Source: Pseudomonas vranovensis DSM 16006 (lineage in GTDB: Bacteria; Pseudomonadota; Gammaproteobacteria; Pseudomonadales; Pseudomonadaceae). From it: DNA of 64,000 nucleotides. The position numbers and the translations under genes are program-made. The notes under the pieces were generated by a model. That model was not told the origin of the DNA. It saw only the letters and a program-made list of their open reading frames with translations, and made no database searches. This document shows positions 34,935 to 43,190 of the stretch, in pieces. The stretch covers positions 93,540-157,539 of the forward strand of contig NZ_KE384455.1 in NCBI RefSeq assembly GCF_000425805.1, in the 5' to 3' direction. How positions within the stretch are numbered: the first letter of the stretch is position 1; every line of letters begins with the position of its first letter.

Positions 34935-35369
34935 TTATTGCTTGAACTCGAACTCGATGGCGGCGCCTTCGATTTCCTGACGGGCATCGTTGCGCAGCTG
35001 CAGCTGCATCTCGTTGCTCAATAAACGGCCGTTGAGCTGAAATGGGCTATCGGAGGGAGGTTTTTCACCAAATAGATAAGGTAGCAACGGCTTTGGTGTT
35101 GCCACCGTATCCTGGGACGCAGGCTTTAGCTCCTTGACCATCTCGACCGGCAGGCTGAGATCAACCCTGGCACTGGGCAGAGGCTCGGGTGCAGGCTTGG
35201 AGGACTTTGTCGCCGCGTGCCGCACCGGCGGCTTGGCTTTTTCGGCCGGATGGACTTTTTTCGTCGTCGACGCACCACTCTCTGGCGCCGCCTGAACCAT
35301 TGCCGGGCCGCTGCCAACCCACACGATCAGCAAACACAGGATCAGGCCCGCACCACGCAACGCTTTCAT
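34935..35369 (-). CDS. Conserved exported hypothetical protein
   Basis: About 144 residues from the ATG at 35369; a GTG 6 nt earlier is possible. A signal peptide or anchor covers about residues 5-27 (LILCLLIVWVGSGPAMVQAA). A Lys/Pro/Ala-rich linker (30-70) follows, then a folded-looking end ARVDLSLPVEMVKELKP, LLPYLFGEKPPSDSPFQLNGRLL and EFEFKQ. I do not recognise a domain. Proline/lysine-rich proteins like this are easily mislabelled as translation factors; nothing here supports that. It lies between the YkgJ and MocR genes in the same direction. Confidence 0.75.
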   Translation of the reverse strand: MKALRGAGLILCLLIVWVGSGPAMVQAAPESGASTTKKVHPAEKAKPPVRHAATKSSKPAPEPLPSARVDLSLPVEMVKELKPASQDTVATPKPLLPYLFGEKPPSDSPFQLNGRLLSNEMQLQLRNDARQEIEGAAIEFEFKQ

Positions 35370-35429
35370 AAACACCGACGCACATTCCGTAAAGTGTCTA
35401 TGCTCCGCGCTCCCGAGAAAACTGGCAAG

Positions 35430-36875
35430 TCAGAAGAAACCGGCAGAACCGGTCTCCTGGCACAGCTGACTGGCCAACATCCCCAAGGTCATCAAGGCAC
35501 GTTCCGCCTCGCGGTTCCACGGAATACCGCAGTTCAGGCGGATGCAGTGGTTGAACTGTTCTGTGTTGCTGAAGATCAACCCCGGGGCAATGCTGATCCC
35601 CTGCTGCAATGCTCGCACATGCAGCTCCTGGGTGTTGACCCGGCCCGGCAAGCTCACCCAGAGAATAAACCCGCCGGTCGGCCGGGTCATTTGTGTACCC
35701 TCGGGAAAATGCTGCTGCACCGCCAATTGATAGGCGCTGAGGTTCTTCCGGTACTCCAGGCGGATGTAGCGCAGGTGCCGGTCATAGCCGCCATTTTCAA
35801 GATAAGCGGCCACCCCCATCTGGGTCACACTGCAGGCTGAATGGGTCGTGAAGGTCTGCAAGCGCTGGATTTCCGCCTGATACTTGCCTGCGATCATCCA
35901 GCCGATGCGCACACCTGGCGACAAGGTCTTGGAGAAACTCGAACAGTAGATCACCCGCCCCAGACGATCGAACGCCTTGAGTGCCTTAGTCTTGCCCTGC
36001 TCGAACATCAATTCGCCATAGATGTCGTCTTCGACGATCTGAATGTCAAAATCCGAGGCCAGGCGCAACAACTGCTTCTGGCGATCTTCGGGAATGGTGC
36101 CGCCGAGCGGATTACTCAAGCGCGCGGTCAACACCAATGCCTTGATCGACCACTGGTTGGCTGCCAGCTGCAACGCCTCCAGGCTGATACCAGTCGACGG
36201 ATCGCTGGGAATCTCGATGACCTTGAGCCCCAGCAGGTCTGCCAGTTGCAGCAGACCATAATAAGTAGGCGATTCTGCGGCAATCAGATCGCCAGGCTTG
36301 GTCAACACCCTCAATGACATTTGCAGGGCATCGACGCAACCATGAGTGACCACCACCTCACTGGGATCGACCACCACTCCGGCATCGCGCATGCGGATGG
36401 CGATCTGTCGGCGCAAGGGTTCAAAGCCCGGACTGAACATATAACTGAAGGCCCGCGGACTATGAAAGCGTGTGACCTTGGCCAATTGCTGGTGCAGCGC
36501 GCGCACCGGCAGGTAGTCCACATGCGGCACCGCTGCACCGAACGGGAACACGCCGTCACGCCGAGCCTCGGCCAGTACCTGCTGGATGATACTGCTGCGG
36601 GTCACCAGGCCTGGCCGCTCTACCCTGGCGATGTCCGGGGTTTGCGCGGTCAGTGCTGGCGTCTGGTGCACATAGTAGCCGGACTGCGGCCGGGCGCGAA
36701 TCAGCCCCTGGTCTTCGAGATTGGCATAGGCCTGCAGCACCGTGGCATGACTGACGTTGAGCTGCGAACTCATCTTGCGCACCGACGGCACACGCTCACC
36801 CGGCTGATACACACCGCGCCGGATATCTTCGGCCAGTTGCTGGGCGATGCGTTGATAGAGCAGCAAGTTAGTCAT
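35430..36875 (-). CDS. MocR-type regulator (GntR HTH fused to PLP aminotransferase domain)
   Basis: 481 residues. The GntR winged helix (1-70) has LAEDIRRGVYQPGERVPSVRKM and the recognition helix SHATVLQAYANLEDQGLI. The remainder is a fold-type I aminotransferase domain. YGLLQLADLLGLKVIEIP is conserved and the PLP lysine is in CSSFSKTLSPGVRIGW. Such proteins sense amino-acid or vitamin B6 metabolites and rarely act as enzymes. The start MTNLLLYQRIAQQLAED is chosen over one 24 nt earlier. No obvious target is adjacent; the nearest divergent gene is beyond the OmpA operon, so the target may be distant. Confidence 0.93.
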   Translation of the reverse strand: MTNLLLYQRIAQQLAEDIRRGVYQPGERVPSVRKMSSQLNVSHATVLQAYANLEDQGLIRARPQSGYYVHQTPALTAQTPDIARVERPGLVTRSSIIQQVLAEARRDGVFPFGAAVPHVDYLPVRALHQQLAKVTRFHSPRAFSYMFSPGFEPLRRQIAIRMRDAGVVVDPSEVVVTHGCVDALQMSLRVLTKPGDLIAAESPTYYGLLQLADLLGLKVIEIPSDPSTGISLEALQLAANQWSIKALVLTARLSNPLGGTIPEDRQKQLLRLASDFDIQIVEDDIYGELMFEQGKTKALKAFDRLGRVIYCSSFSKTLSPGVRIGWMIAGKYQAEIQRLQTFTTHSACSVTQMGVAAYLENGGYDRHLRYIRLEYRKNLSAYQLAVQQHFPEGTQMTRPTGGFILWVSLPGRVNTQELHVRALQQGISIAPGLIFSNTEQFNHCIRLNCGIPWNREAERALMTLGMLASQLCQETGSAGFF

Positions 36876-37033
36876 GATGGGTTCTCGACACGCAGGCAAT
36901 GTAGTTATTGTTGTAGGACTCGATTCTCGAGCCAGAATACCGGAACAGTTGCAAAGTGTACTGGGACAGATTGCAGAATAGTAGACAATACAGTTGTGTG
37001 ACAGCGCCTGCTGTCGACCCTTTCACAGGCCAC

Positions 37034-37068
37034 AAAAAAACCCGACGAGGTCACTCGTCGGGTTTTTT
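37034..37068 (-). terminator. Terminator of the OmpA-like operon
   Basis: AAAAAAACCCGACGAG GTCA CTCGTCGGGTTTTTT: a 9-bp stem with A7 and T6 flanks, located 12 nt beyond the OmpA-like gene; it insulates that operon from the MocR gene. Confidence 0.95.
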
Positions 37069-37079
37069 GCAGTACTGCG

Positions 37080-37889
37080 TCAGCGTGCGGCGCCGAGTTT
37101 GCCCTTTTCGTCAGAGAACACAATCTCGACCCGGCGATTCTGCGCCCTGCCCCGCTCCGAGGCATTGGCCTCGACAGGGTACTGGTCGCCATAGCCTTCA
37201 ACCTGGATACGTTTCTCGTCGACACCCAGATCGACGAGCATATCCGCAACAGCCTGGGCCCGATCGCGAGACAGCTTGAGGTTGTCTTCCGGTGCGCCGG
37301 TACTGTCGGTGTAGCCCTCGATACGCACGATACGCTTGGGGTTGAGCTGCAGGAACTGCACCAGCTTGAGCACGGTACGGCTGGCCGAGTTCTTCAACTC
37401 TGCACGTCCGGTATCGAACAGCACATCCCCCAAAGTCATCACCAGGCCGCGATCACCTTCGCTGGTGGCCAGGCTGACAATTTGCGCCTCCACCCACTTG
37501 CCCTGCTGCTGCACGCTGGCAAGCTTGGCTTCGCGCAGTGCCAACTGGAGACGCTGGCGCTCAAGCTCCAGCTTCGCCAGGCGCTCCTGATTGAGCACCA
37601 GGTTGGTGTGCTCGCGAGCGATATCGCTGTAGCGCTCGCTCAGGTAGGCGTAGTGGCGAACATCGGCACCGGTACCCAGGTAAGTGGACAGACGATCGGC
37701 ACGGGCCAGGGACTCACCGGCACGAATTACATCCCGAGGCGCACTGCGCAACACATCGGAATCGTCCTTGACGGTCTGGAACTTGGCCGCCGCATCATCG
37801 AGCGCCGATTCGCTGCGCTGACTGGCACACCCCTGCAGGCCCACGAGGCCGACCAGCAGCAGGGCCGCCATAGGTTTGATCGAACTCAC
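37080..37889 (-). CDS. OmpA-family peptidoglycan-associated lipoprotein
   Basis: 269 residues. A lipobox, LVGLQGC (Cys21), anchors it to a membrane. Residues 28-150 are helical (DUF4398-like coiled coil with AREHTNLVLNQERLAKLELERQRLQLALREAKLA). The OmpA C-terminal domain follows: LGDVLFDTGRAELKNSA, RIEGYTDSTGAPEDNLKLSRDRAQAVADML and the GDQYPVEANASERGRAQNRRVEI peptidoglycan-binding motif with Asp and Arg. It begins with GTG and overlaps the preceding DUF4398 gene by 4 nt. It likely tethers the envelope to the cell wall. Confidence 0.93.
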   Translation of the reverse strand: MSSIKPMAALLLVGLVGLQGCASQRSESALDDAAAKFQTVKDDSDVLRSAPRDVIRAGESLARADRLSTYLGTGADVRHYAYLSERYSDIAREHTNLVLNQERLAKLELERQRLQLALREAKLASVQQQGKWVEAQIVSLATSEGDRGLVMTLGDVLFDTGRAELKNSASRTVLKLVQFLQLNPKRIVRIEGYTDSTGAPEDNLKLSRDRAQAVADMLVDLGVDEKRIQVEGYGDQYPVEANASERGRAQNRRVEIVFSDEKGKLGAAR

Positions 37890-38239
37890 TGCTGCTCCCC
37901 CAACTGTTTGCGCAAGCGATTGACGCGCGTTTGCAGCAGGTCCAGCTGCTCTTTGCTCTTGCTGGTCAACACCCGCGCTTCGGCCAGGCGCGCATCGAGC
38001 TCGGCCTGCTCGGCACGCATGCGAGCGTCGCGGTAAGCCTCACTGGTCATATTGACCCGAGCCCTGGCCATTTTGTCTTCGGCCAGCTTCAGCTCGGCCA
38101 CATCATCGGTCGCGCCGACGGCCTTGGCCTGCTCCAGCGCCTGCTCAGACAAGCGAAACTGCTCATTGGGTGCCGGGTCGTTGGCACATCCGGCCAAGGC
38201 CAGTAGCGCCAGGGCGGCGAATAGTGGTTGGATTCTCAC
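37886..38239 (-). CDS. DUF4398 domain lipoprotein
   Basis: 117 residues. The signal peptide ends in LALAGC (lipidated Cys18). The mature part is a long helix, EQALEQAKAVGATDDVAELKLAEDKMARARV and onward, typical of DUF4398. It is translationally coupled (4 nt overlap) to the OmpA-like lipoprotein, which has a similar helical region. The two could form a coiled-coil pair at the outer membrane; this is inference. Confidence 0.9.
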   Translation of the reverse strand: MRIQPLFAALALLALAGCANDPAPNEQFRLSEQALEQAKAVGATDDVAELKLAEDKMARARVNMTSEAYRDARMRAEQAELDARLAEARVLTSKSKEQLDLLQTRVNRLRKQLGEQQ

Positions 38240-38248
38240 ACAATCTTC

Positions 38249-39073
38249 CTACTGTTTAGGGGCATCCAGCGGCGCCTGCATCTGCGCTTTCCAGCGCTCG
38301 ATATTGCGTTGCAGCACCGCCTGAGACACGCCGGAGGCCGGCAATTCTGTCAGCTTTTTTGCCAATTGTCCGCGTATCCAGGCGTCATTACAGGCTGAAT
38401 TATGGGACAGCGCCACATACAACCCCGGGCGATCCAGAGGCAAGCCGCGCGCCACCAGCTCATTGCCCATACCCAGTGATTGCGCCATGGCCATGCCGGA
38501 GTAACGTCCGGCCAGCACGTACTCCACCTGGCCAAGCAACAGCTGCTGGAACGCCTGGGTGAGGTTCTGTGCCGATGAGAGCTTCAAATTGGACTTGGCA
38601 AAGGCTTCGAATTCAGGCGTCAGTCGCGACTTTTGCGACAGACTGCCCTGACGCTCGTGCAGATCGGCCAGGCCATCGTAGAGCAGCGGTGAATCGTGAC
38701 GTGTCCACACCAGGTACTCGTTGTGCATCAGCGGCGGATGCACATAGTCCAAGGCCGTCAGCTCTGCCACCACCAGGGGGGCATCGATCAGCATGTCCAC
38801 CCGTCCGCTGCGCACTTCTTCAAGGGCCTCGCTGCGGCTGCCAGCGTAGAGAATTTCGACTTTCACCCCAAGCTGCGTCGCAACCTGGTTGAGCAGATCG
38901 GCGTTGGCGCCGATCAGATGCCTGGGGTCTTTAGGGTCACGCCACAGATAAGGCGGTGCGTCAGGACTGCCAGTGGCCACCAGGCGCTCGCACTTGCCCA
39001 CAGCCATTGCCTGCGACGGCAGCAACACCGCAGCGAGCACCAGCGCCGTATTGATCCGGCCAAGCCATCCCAT
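38249..39073 (-). CDS. Periplasmic solute-binding protein family 3 (orphan)
   Basis: 274 residues. A signal peptide covers about 1-24 (LPSQAMA-VG). The fold is that of amino-acid-type binding proteins (SBP_bac_3): ATGSPDAPPYLWRDPK, GANADLLNQVATQLGVKVEILYAGSRSEALEEVRSGRVDMLIDAPLV and QLLLGQVEYVLAGRYSGMAMAQ. No transporter genes lie beside it. It is the first gene of a three-gene operon with two lipoproteins (9 nt gap to the DUF4398 gene), so it may be a sensor or scavenging component. Confidence 0.88.
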   Translation of the reverse strand: MGWLGRINTALVLAAVLLPSQAMAVGKCERLVATGSPDAPPYLWRDPKDPRHLIGANADLLNQVATQLGVKVEILYAGSRSEALEEVRSGRVDMLIDAPLVVAELTALDYVHPPLMHNEYLVWTRHDSPLLYDGLADLHERQGSLSQKSRLTPEFEAFAKSNLKLSSAQNLTQAFQQLLLGQVEYVLAGRYSGMAMAQSLGMGNELVARGLPLDRPGLYVALSHNSACNDAWIRGQLAKKLTELPASGVSQAVLQRNIERWKAQMQAPLDAPKQ

Positions 39074-39103
39074 GCAACCGACTCCTTACCCTTCTTGCAC
39101 AAT

Positions 39104-39172
39104 AAAAAAGCCCGGTCCCACAAGTTGCGCAAGACTGGCTTGTGCAACCCGCCCGGACCGGGCCCTTTATAA
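39104..39172 (-). terminator. Terminator of etfBA with branched stem
   Basis: Read leftward, AAAGGGCCCGGTCC and GGACCGGGCTTTTTT form the outer stem. The enclosed segment has its own IR (GTTGCACAAGCC / CTTGCGCAACTTG), giving a cross- or Y-shaped fold. It lies 15 nt beyond the etfA stop. Confidence 0.85.
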
Positions 39173-39186
39173 GTGAAGCAGCGGGA

Positions 39187-40116
39187 TTAAACCAGCTTCT
39201 CCAGCTCAGGTACGGCTTCGAACAGATCAGCCACCAGGCCGTAGTCGGCCACCTGGAAGATCGGCGCTTCTTCGTCCTTGTTGATCGCAACGATCACTTT
39301 GGAATCTTTCATGCCGGCCAGGTGCTGGATCGCGCCGGAGATACCGACGGCGATGTACAGTTGTGGCGCAACGATCTTGCCGGTCTGACCGACCTGCATA
39401 TCGTTGGGTACAAAACCTGCGTCGACGGCAGCGCGCGAAGCGCCGACGGCAGCGCCCAGCTTGTCGGCCAGGGCGTACAGGTGCTTGAAGTTGTCGCCGT
39501 TCTGCATGCCGCGGCCGCCGGAAACGACGATTTTGGCAGCGGTCAGCTCAGGACGATCGGACTTGGCCAGCTCTTCGCCAACGAAAGCCGAAGTACCAGC
39601 GTTGTGGGCGGCAGCTACGGTTTCGACCGCAGCCAAACCACCTTCAGCGGCAACGGCATCGAAGCCGGTGGCACGAACGGTGATGACCTTGACGGCAGCG
39701 TTGGACTGCACGGTAGCGATGGCGTTACCGGCATAGATCGGGCGCTTGAAGGTGTCAGCCGATTCAACCGCAATGATCTCGGAGATCTGGTCGACATCCA
39801 GCAGGGCGGCAACGCGCGGCAGGATGTTCTTGCCGTTGGAAGTGGCAGGGGCCAGCACGTGGCTGTAGCCTTTGCCCAGCTCTGCGACCAGCGGAGCAAC
39901 GTTCTCTGGCAGCTGGTGAGCATAAGCTGCGTTATCGGCAACCAGGACCTTGGCAACGCCAGCGATTTTCGCAGCAGCTTCGGCAACACCACCTACGTTC
40001 TGGCCAGCGACCAGCACATGGATGTCACCACCGATCTTGGCGGCAGCAGCAACAGTGTTCAGGGTGGCCGGGGCTACGGCACCGTTTTCGTGTTCAGCGA
40101 TAACCAGGATAGTCAT
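39187..40116 (-). CDS. etfA: Electron transfer flavoprotein alpha subunit
   Basis: A 309-residue FAD-binding subunit. The C-terminal FAD domain shows VSGGRGMQNGDNFKHLYALADKLGAAVGASRAAVDAGFVPND, VGQTGKIVAPQLYIAVGISGAIQHLAGM and AINKDEEAPIFQVADYGLVADL. With EtfB it accepts electrons from acyl-CoA and other dehydrogenases and passes them to ETF-QO. It abuts etfB with no gap (TAA then ATG). Confidence 0.98.
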   Translation of the reverse strand: MTILVIAEHENGAVAPATLNTVAAAAKIGGDIHVLVAGQNVGGVAEAAAKIAGVAKVLVADNAAYAHQLPENVAPLVAELGKGYSHVLAPATSNGKNILPRVAALLDVDQISEIIAVESADTFKRPIYAGNAIATVQSNAAVKVITVRATGFDAVAAEGGLAAVETVAAAHNAGTSAFVGEELAKSDRPELTAAKIVVSGGRGMQNGDNFKHLYALADKLGAAVGASRAAVDAGFVPNDMQVGQTGKIVAPQLYIAVGISGAIQHLAGMKDSKVIVAINKDEEAPIFQVADYGLVADLFEAVPELEKLV

Positions 40117-40866
40117 TTAGATTACCTTCGCCTCGTTCTTCAGTTTCTCGACCAGTTCAGCAACCGACTTGACCTTGATACCCGCGCTGCGAGCAGCCGG
40201 CGCTTCGACTTTCAAGGTCTTGTTGGTGGAGGCAGTGGAAACGCCCAGCGCGTCTGGAGTAACGGTCTCCAGCGGCTTCTTCTTGGCCTTCATGATGTTC
40301 GGCAGCGACGCGTAGCGTGGCTCGTTCAGGCGCAGGTCGGTGGTGACGATCGCAGGCAGGTTCAGCGCAACAGTCTGCAAGCCGCCGTCGATTTCGCGGG
40401 TGACGTTGACCTTGTCGCCAGCAACTTCAACCTTGGAGGCGAAGGTACCCTGAGCGAAACCGGTCAGCGCAGCCAGCATCTGGCCGGTCTGGTTGTTGTC
40501 GCTGTCGATGGCTTGCTTGCCAAGGATCACCAGCTGAGGTTGTTCTTTGTCGACCACAGCCTTGAGCAGCTTGGCTACGGCCAGGGAGGTCAGCTCATCG
40601 GCAGACTCAACCAGCACTGCACGGTCGGCACCCAGTGCCAGGGCAGTACGCAACTGCTCCTGAGCAGTGGCCGGGCCTACGGTAACGACCACGATTTCGC
40701 TCGCAACACCCTTCTCTTTCAGGCGTACGGCTTCTTCTACGGCGATTTCGCAGAAGGGGTTCATGGACATCTTGACGTTAGCAAGGTCGACGCCGGAGTT
40801 GTCCGCCTTGACGCGAACCTTGACGTTATAGTCGACCACTCGTTTGACAGCTACAAGAACCTTCAT
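40117..40866 (-). CDS. etfB: Electron transfer flavoprotein beta subunit
   Basis: A 249-residue AMP-binding partner of EtfA. MKVLVAVKRVVDYNVKVRVK starts the domain. VTVGPATAQEQLRTALALGADRAVLVE and LVILGKQAIDSDNNQTGQMLAALTG are the family signature segments. The start at 40866 fits homology; the frame extends 45 nt upstream without it. It is first in the leftward etfBA operon and divergent from etf-QO. Confidence 0.98.
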   Translation of the reverse strand: MKVLVAVKRVVDYNVKVRVKADNSGVDLANVKMSMNPFCEIAVEEAVRLKEKGVASEIVVVTVGPATAQEQLRTALALGADRAVLVESADELTSLAVAKLLKAVVDKEQPQLVILGKQAIDSDNNQTGQMLAALTGFAQGTFASKVEVAGDKVNVTREIDGGLQTVALNLPAIVTTDLRLNEPRYASLPNIMKAKKKPLETVTPDALGVSTASTNKTLKVEAPAARSAGIKVKSVAELVEKLKNEAKVI

Positions 40867-41242
40867 GGATTCCTCGTTACTCTCCGGTGAAAAGAATGTC
40901 GCCTGGGGCAAACCCGGCGATTGCGCGTGGGTACAAGGGCACCTCTAAAAACGATTGCAGCCGGTCGAATTCAACCCTGACCCAGCAGTCTCAATTTGAC
41001 CTCGCAGGAGCAAAACCCGTGGTTCATTTTCTGTCGTGGTGTGTAAACTCCACTACAAAGCGGGTAAAGGCCTCAATGCCCTGCTTTTCGCCTGGTTTTT
41101 AGGGGTGCACCTGCATCCGACGGTCAGCCTACGGCGAGCGCAAAACCGCTCGTATCTTGACCGTAACGCCCAATCCGGTCAATACGGCAAACCGGTCAGC
41201 TTCAAGCCGCGCTTCTTTGATTTTACTGGCCTGCGGCAAATT

Positions 41243-41257
41243 CAAACAAACGTTTGT
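41243..41257. promoter_or_regulatory. PsrA-type operator candidate
   Basis: CAAACAAACGTTTG fits the reported PsrA pattern (C/G)AAAC-N2-4-GTTTG(C/G) with a 4-nt spacer, and ACAAACGTTTGT (41246-41257) is a perfect 12-bp palindrome. It ends 1 nt before the -35 hexamer of the etf-QO promoter. PsrA is a TetR-family fatty-acid sensor of Pseudomonas that controls beta-oxidation genes, which fits electron transfer from acyl-CoA dehydrogenases. Confidence 0.65.
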
Positions 41258-41258
41258 A

Positions 41259-41287
41259 TTGGACCCCGCGAGTGGTGTAGATATAAT
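41259..41287 (+). promoter_or_regulatory. etf-QO promoter
   Basis: TTGGAC (41259-41264), a 17-nt spacer and TATAAT (41282-41287) form a near-consensus sigma-70 promoter. Transcription would start near 41294, giving a leader of about 117 nt to the GTG at 41411. Confidence 0.82.
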
Positions 41288-41410
41288 GCGCGGCCAAGAG
41301 AAAGCGGTGTAGTCCGTCATCACTCGAGCTACAGCCCGAGCGCACTCAAAATGACCGCCTGACACCCGCCAACAAAGAAAAACCGATGAGCCTTGAGTAG
41401 GAGAGAACCT

Positions 41411-43075
41411 GTGGAACGCGAATACATGGAATTCGACGTGGTCATCGTCGGCGCCGGCCCGGCGGGCCTGTCCGCCGCCTGCCGACTGAAGCAGAAGGCC
41501 GCCGAAGCCGGTAACGAAATCAGCGTTTGCGTGGTTGAGAAAGGCTCTGAAGTCGGTGCCCACATCCTCTCCGGCGCAGTGTTCGAACCACGCGCCCTGA
41601 ACGAACTGTTCCCGGACTGGAAAGAGCTCGGCGCCCCGCTCAACACCGCCGTCAAACGCGACGACATCTATGTGCTCAAGGATGCTGGCAGCTCGATCAA
41701 GGTCCCTGACCTGTTCGTGCCCAAGACCATGCACAACGAAGGCAACTACATCATCTCGCTGGGCAACCTGTGCCGCTGGCTCGCCCAGCAGGCCGAGAAC
41801 CTGGGCGTGGAAATCTACCCAGGCTTCGCCGCCCAGGAAGCGCTGTTCGACGAGAACGGTGTGGTCCGCGGGATCATCACCGGCGACCTCGGCGTCGACC
41901 GTGAAGGCAACCCAAAAGACGGCCTGTACACCCCCGGCATGGAACTGCGTGGCAAGTACACCCTGTTTGCCGAAGGCTGCCGTGGTCATATCGGCAAGCA
42001 ACTGATCAAGCGCTTCAACCTCGACAGCGACGCCGACGTCCAGCACTACGGCATTGGCCTCAAGGAAATCTGGGAAATCGACCCGGCCAAGCACGAGCAG
42101 GGCCTGGTGGTACACACCGCCGGCTGGCCGCTGGATGTGATGGCCAAGGAGAATACCGGGGGTTCCTTCCTGTATCACCTGGAGAACAACCAGGTGGTAG
42201 TCGGCCTGATCGTCGACCTGTCGTACGCCAACCCATTCCTGTCGCCATTCGACGAGTTCCAGCGCCTCAAGCACCACCCGGTGATCAGCCAGTACCTCGA
42301 AGGCGGCAAGCGCATCAGCTACGGCGCCCGCGCCCTGGCCAAGGGCGGTTTGAACTCGCTGCCGAAGATGGTCTTCGCCGGTGGCGCCCTGATCGGCTGC
42401 GACCTGGGCACCATGAACGTGGCCAAGATCAAGGGCAGCCACACCGCCATGAAGTCCGGCATGCTCGCCGCCGACGCAGTGGCCGACGCCCTACTGGCCG
42501 GTAGCGAAGGCGGCGACCAGCTCAACACCTACGTGGAGGCGTTCAAGGCCAGTTGGTTGTATGAAGAACTGTTCGCCAGCCGCAACTTCGGCCCGGCCAT
42601 GCACAAGTTCGGCCCGATGCTCGGTGCGGCGTTCAACTACGTCGACCAGAACTGGTTCGGCGGCAAGCTGCCGTTCACCCTGCACGACACCAAGCCAGAC
42701 TACGCCTGCCTGAAGCTGGCTGCCGACTCGAAGAAAATCGACTATCCAAAACCGGATGGCAAGTTGAGCTTCGACAAGCTCAGCTCGGTGTTCCTCTCAA
42801 GCACCAACCATGAAGAAGAGCAGCCGTGCCACCTCAAGCTTGCCGATGCGAGCATCCCGATCGGCACCAACCTGCCGCTGTACGACGAGCCCGCTCAACG
42901 CTACTGCCCGGCAGGCGTATACGAGGTCGTCACTCAGGAAGACGGCGCCAAGCGCTTCCAGATCAACGCCCAGAACTGCGTTCACTGCAAGACCTGTGAC
43001 ATCAAGGACCCTTCGCAGAACATCACCTGGGTCACGCCGGAAGGTGCCGGTGGTCCGACTTACCCGAACATGTAA
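41411..43075 (+). CDS. Electron transfer flavoprotein-ubiquinone oxidoreductase
   Basis: A 554-residue membrane-associated enzyme linking reduced ETF to the quinone pool. FAD motif VVIVGAGPAGLSAACRLKQKA is near the N-terminus, and NEGNYIISLGNLCRWLAQQAE and GGFNSLPK-like KGGLNSLPKMVFAGGALIGCDLGT are conserved. The [4Fe-4S] cysteines are in RYCPAGVYEV and NAQNCVHCKTCDIKDPSQNITW near the C-terminus. The GTG at 41411 is chosen: AGGAGAG lies just upstream and VEREYMEFDVVIVG fits the Pseudomonas family; a TTG 18 nt earlier is in frame. It is divergent from etfBA. Confidence 0.97.
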   Translation: MEREYMEFDVVIVGAGPAGLSAACRLKQKAAEAGNEISVCVVEKGSEVGAHILSGAVFEPRALNELFPDWKELGAPLNTAVKRDDIYVLKDAGSSIKVPDLFVPKTMHNEGNYIISLGNLCRWLAQQAENLGVEIYPGFAAQEALFDENGVVRGIITGDLGVDREGNPKDGLYTPGMELRGKYTLFAEGCRGHIGKQLIKRFNLDSDADVQHYGIGLKEIWEIDPAKHEQGLVVHTAGWPLDVMAKENTGGSFLYHLENNQVVVGLIVDLSYANPFLSPFDEFQRLKHHPVISQYLEGGKRISYGARALAKGGLNSLPKMVFAGGALIGCDLGTMNVAKIKGSHTAMKSGMLAADAVADALLAGSEGGDQLNTYVEAFKASWLYEELFASRNFGPAMHKFGPMLGAAFNYVDQNWFGGKLPFTLHDTKPDYACLKLAADSKKIDYPKPDGKLSFDKLSSVFLSSTNHEEEQPCHLKLADASIPIGTNLPLYDEPAQRYCPAGVYEVVTQEDGAKRFQINAQNCVHCKTCDIKDPSQNITWVTPEGAGGPTYPNM

Positions 43076-43086
43076 GCCGGTTGGCA

Positions 43087-43128
43087 ACAAAAAAGCCCCC
43101 TCGCCTCGTGGCCAGGGGGCTTTTTAAT
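43087..43128 (+). terminator. etf-QO terminator
   Basis: AAAAAAGCCCCCT through CCAGGGGGCTTTTT: an 8-bp stem AGCCCCCT/AGGGGGCT with an 11-nt loop, A and T flanks, 13 nt after the stop. Confidence 0.92.
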
Positions 43129-43130
43129 GC

Positions 43131-43184
43131 TCGCGGGGCAAGACCGTTCCTACCGCTACCTGCGGGAGTGGACTTGCCCCGCGA
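43131..43184. repeat. REP-like inverted repeat
   Basis: TCGCGGGGCAAG (43131-43142) and CTTGCCCCGCGA (43173-43184) are perfectly complementary over 12 bp. Position between convergent genes and sequence match the pseudomonad REP type. Confidence 0.75.
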
Positions 43185-43190
43185 TAATCT

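Larger units (their letters stand above)
40867..41410. other. Divergent intergenic region, etfB to etf-QO
   Basis: This 544-nt gap has no convincing gene. Its right half carries a near-consensus promoter and a palindromic operator for etf-QO (listed separately). The etfBA promoter should lie in the left half, but I could not pick one with confidence. Confidence 0.6.

Noticed and set aside
39142..40890. 582-codon open frame antisense to etfA/etfB
   Set aside because: Ser/Gly/Gln-rich shadow of well-defined etf genes; no start signal.
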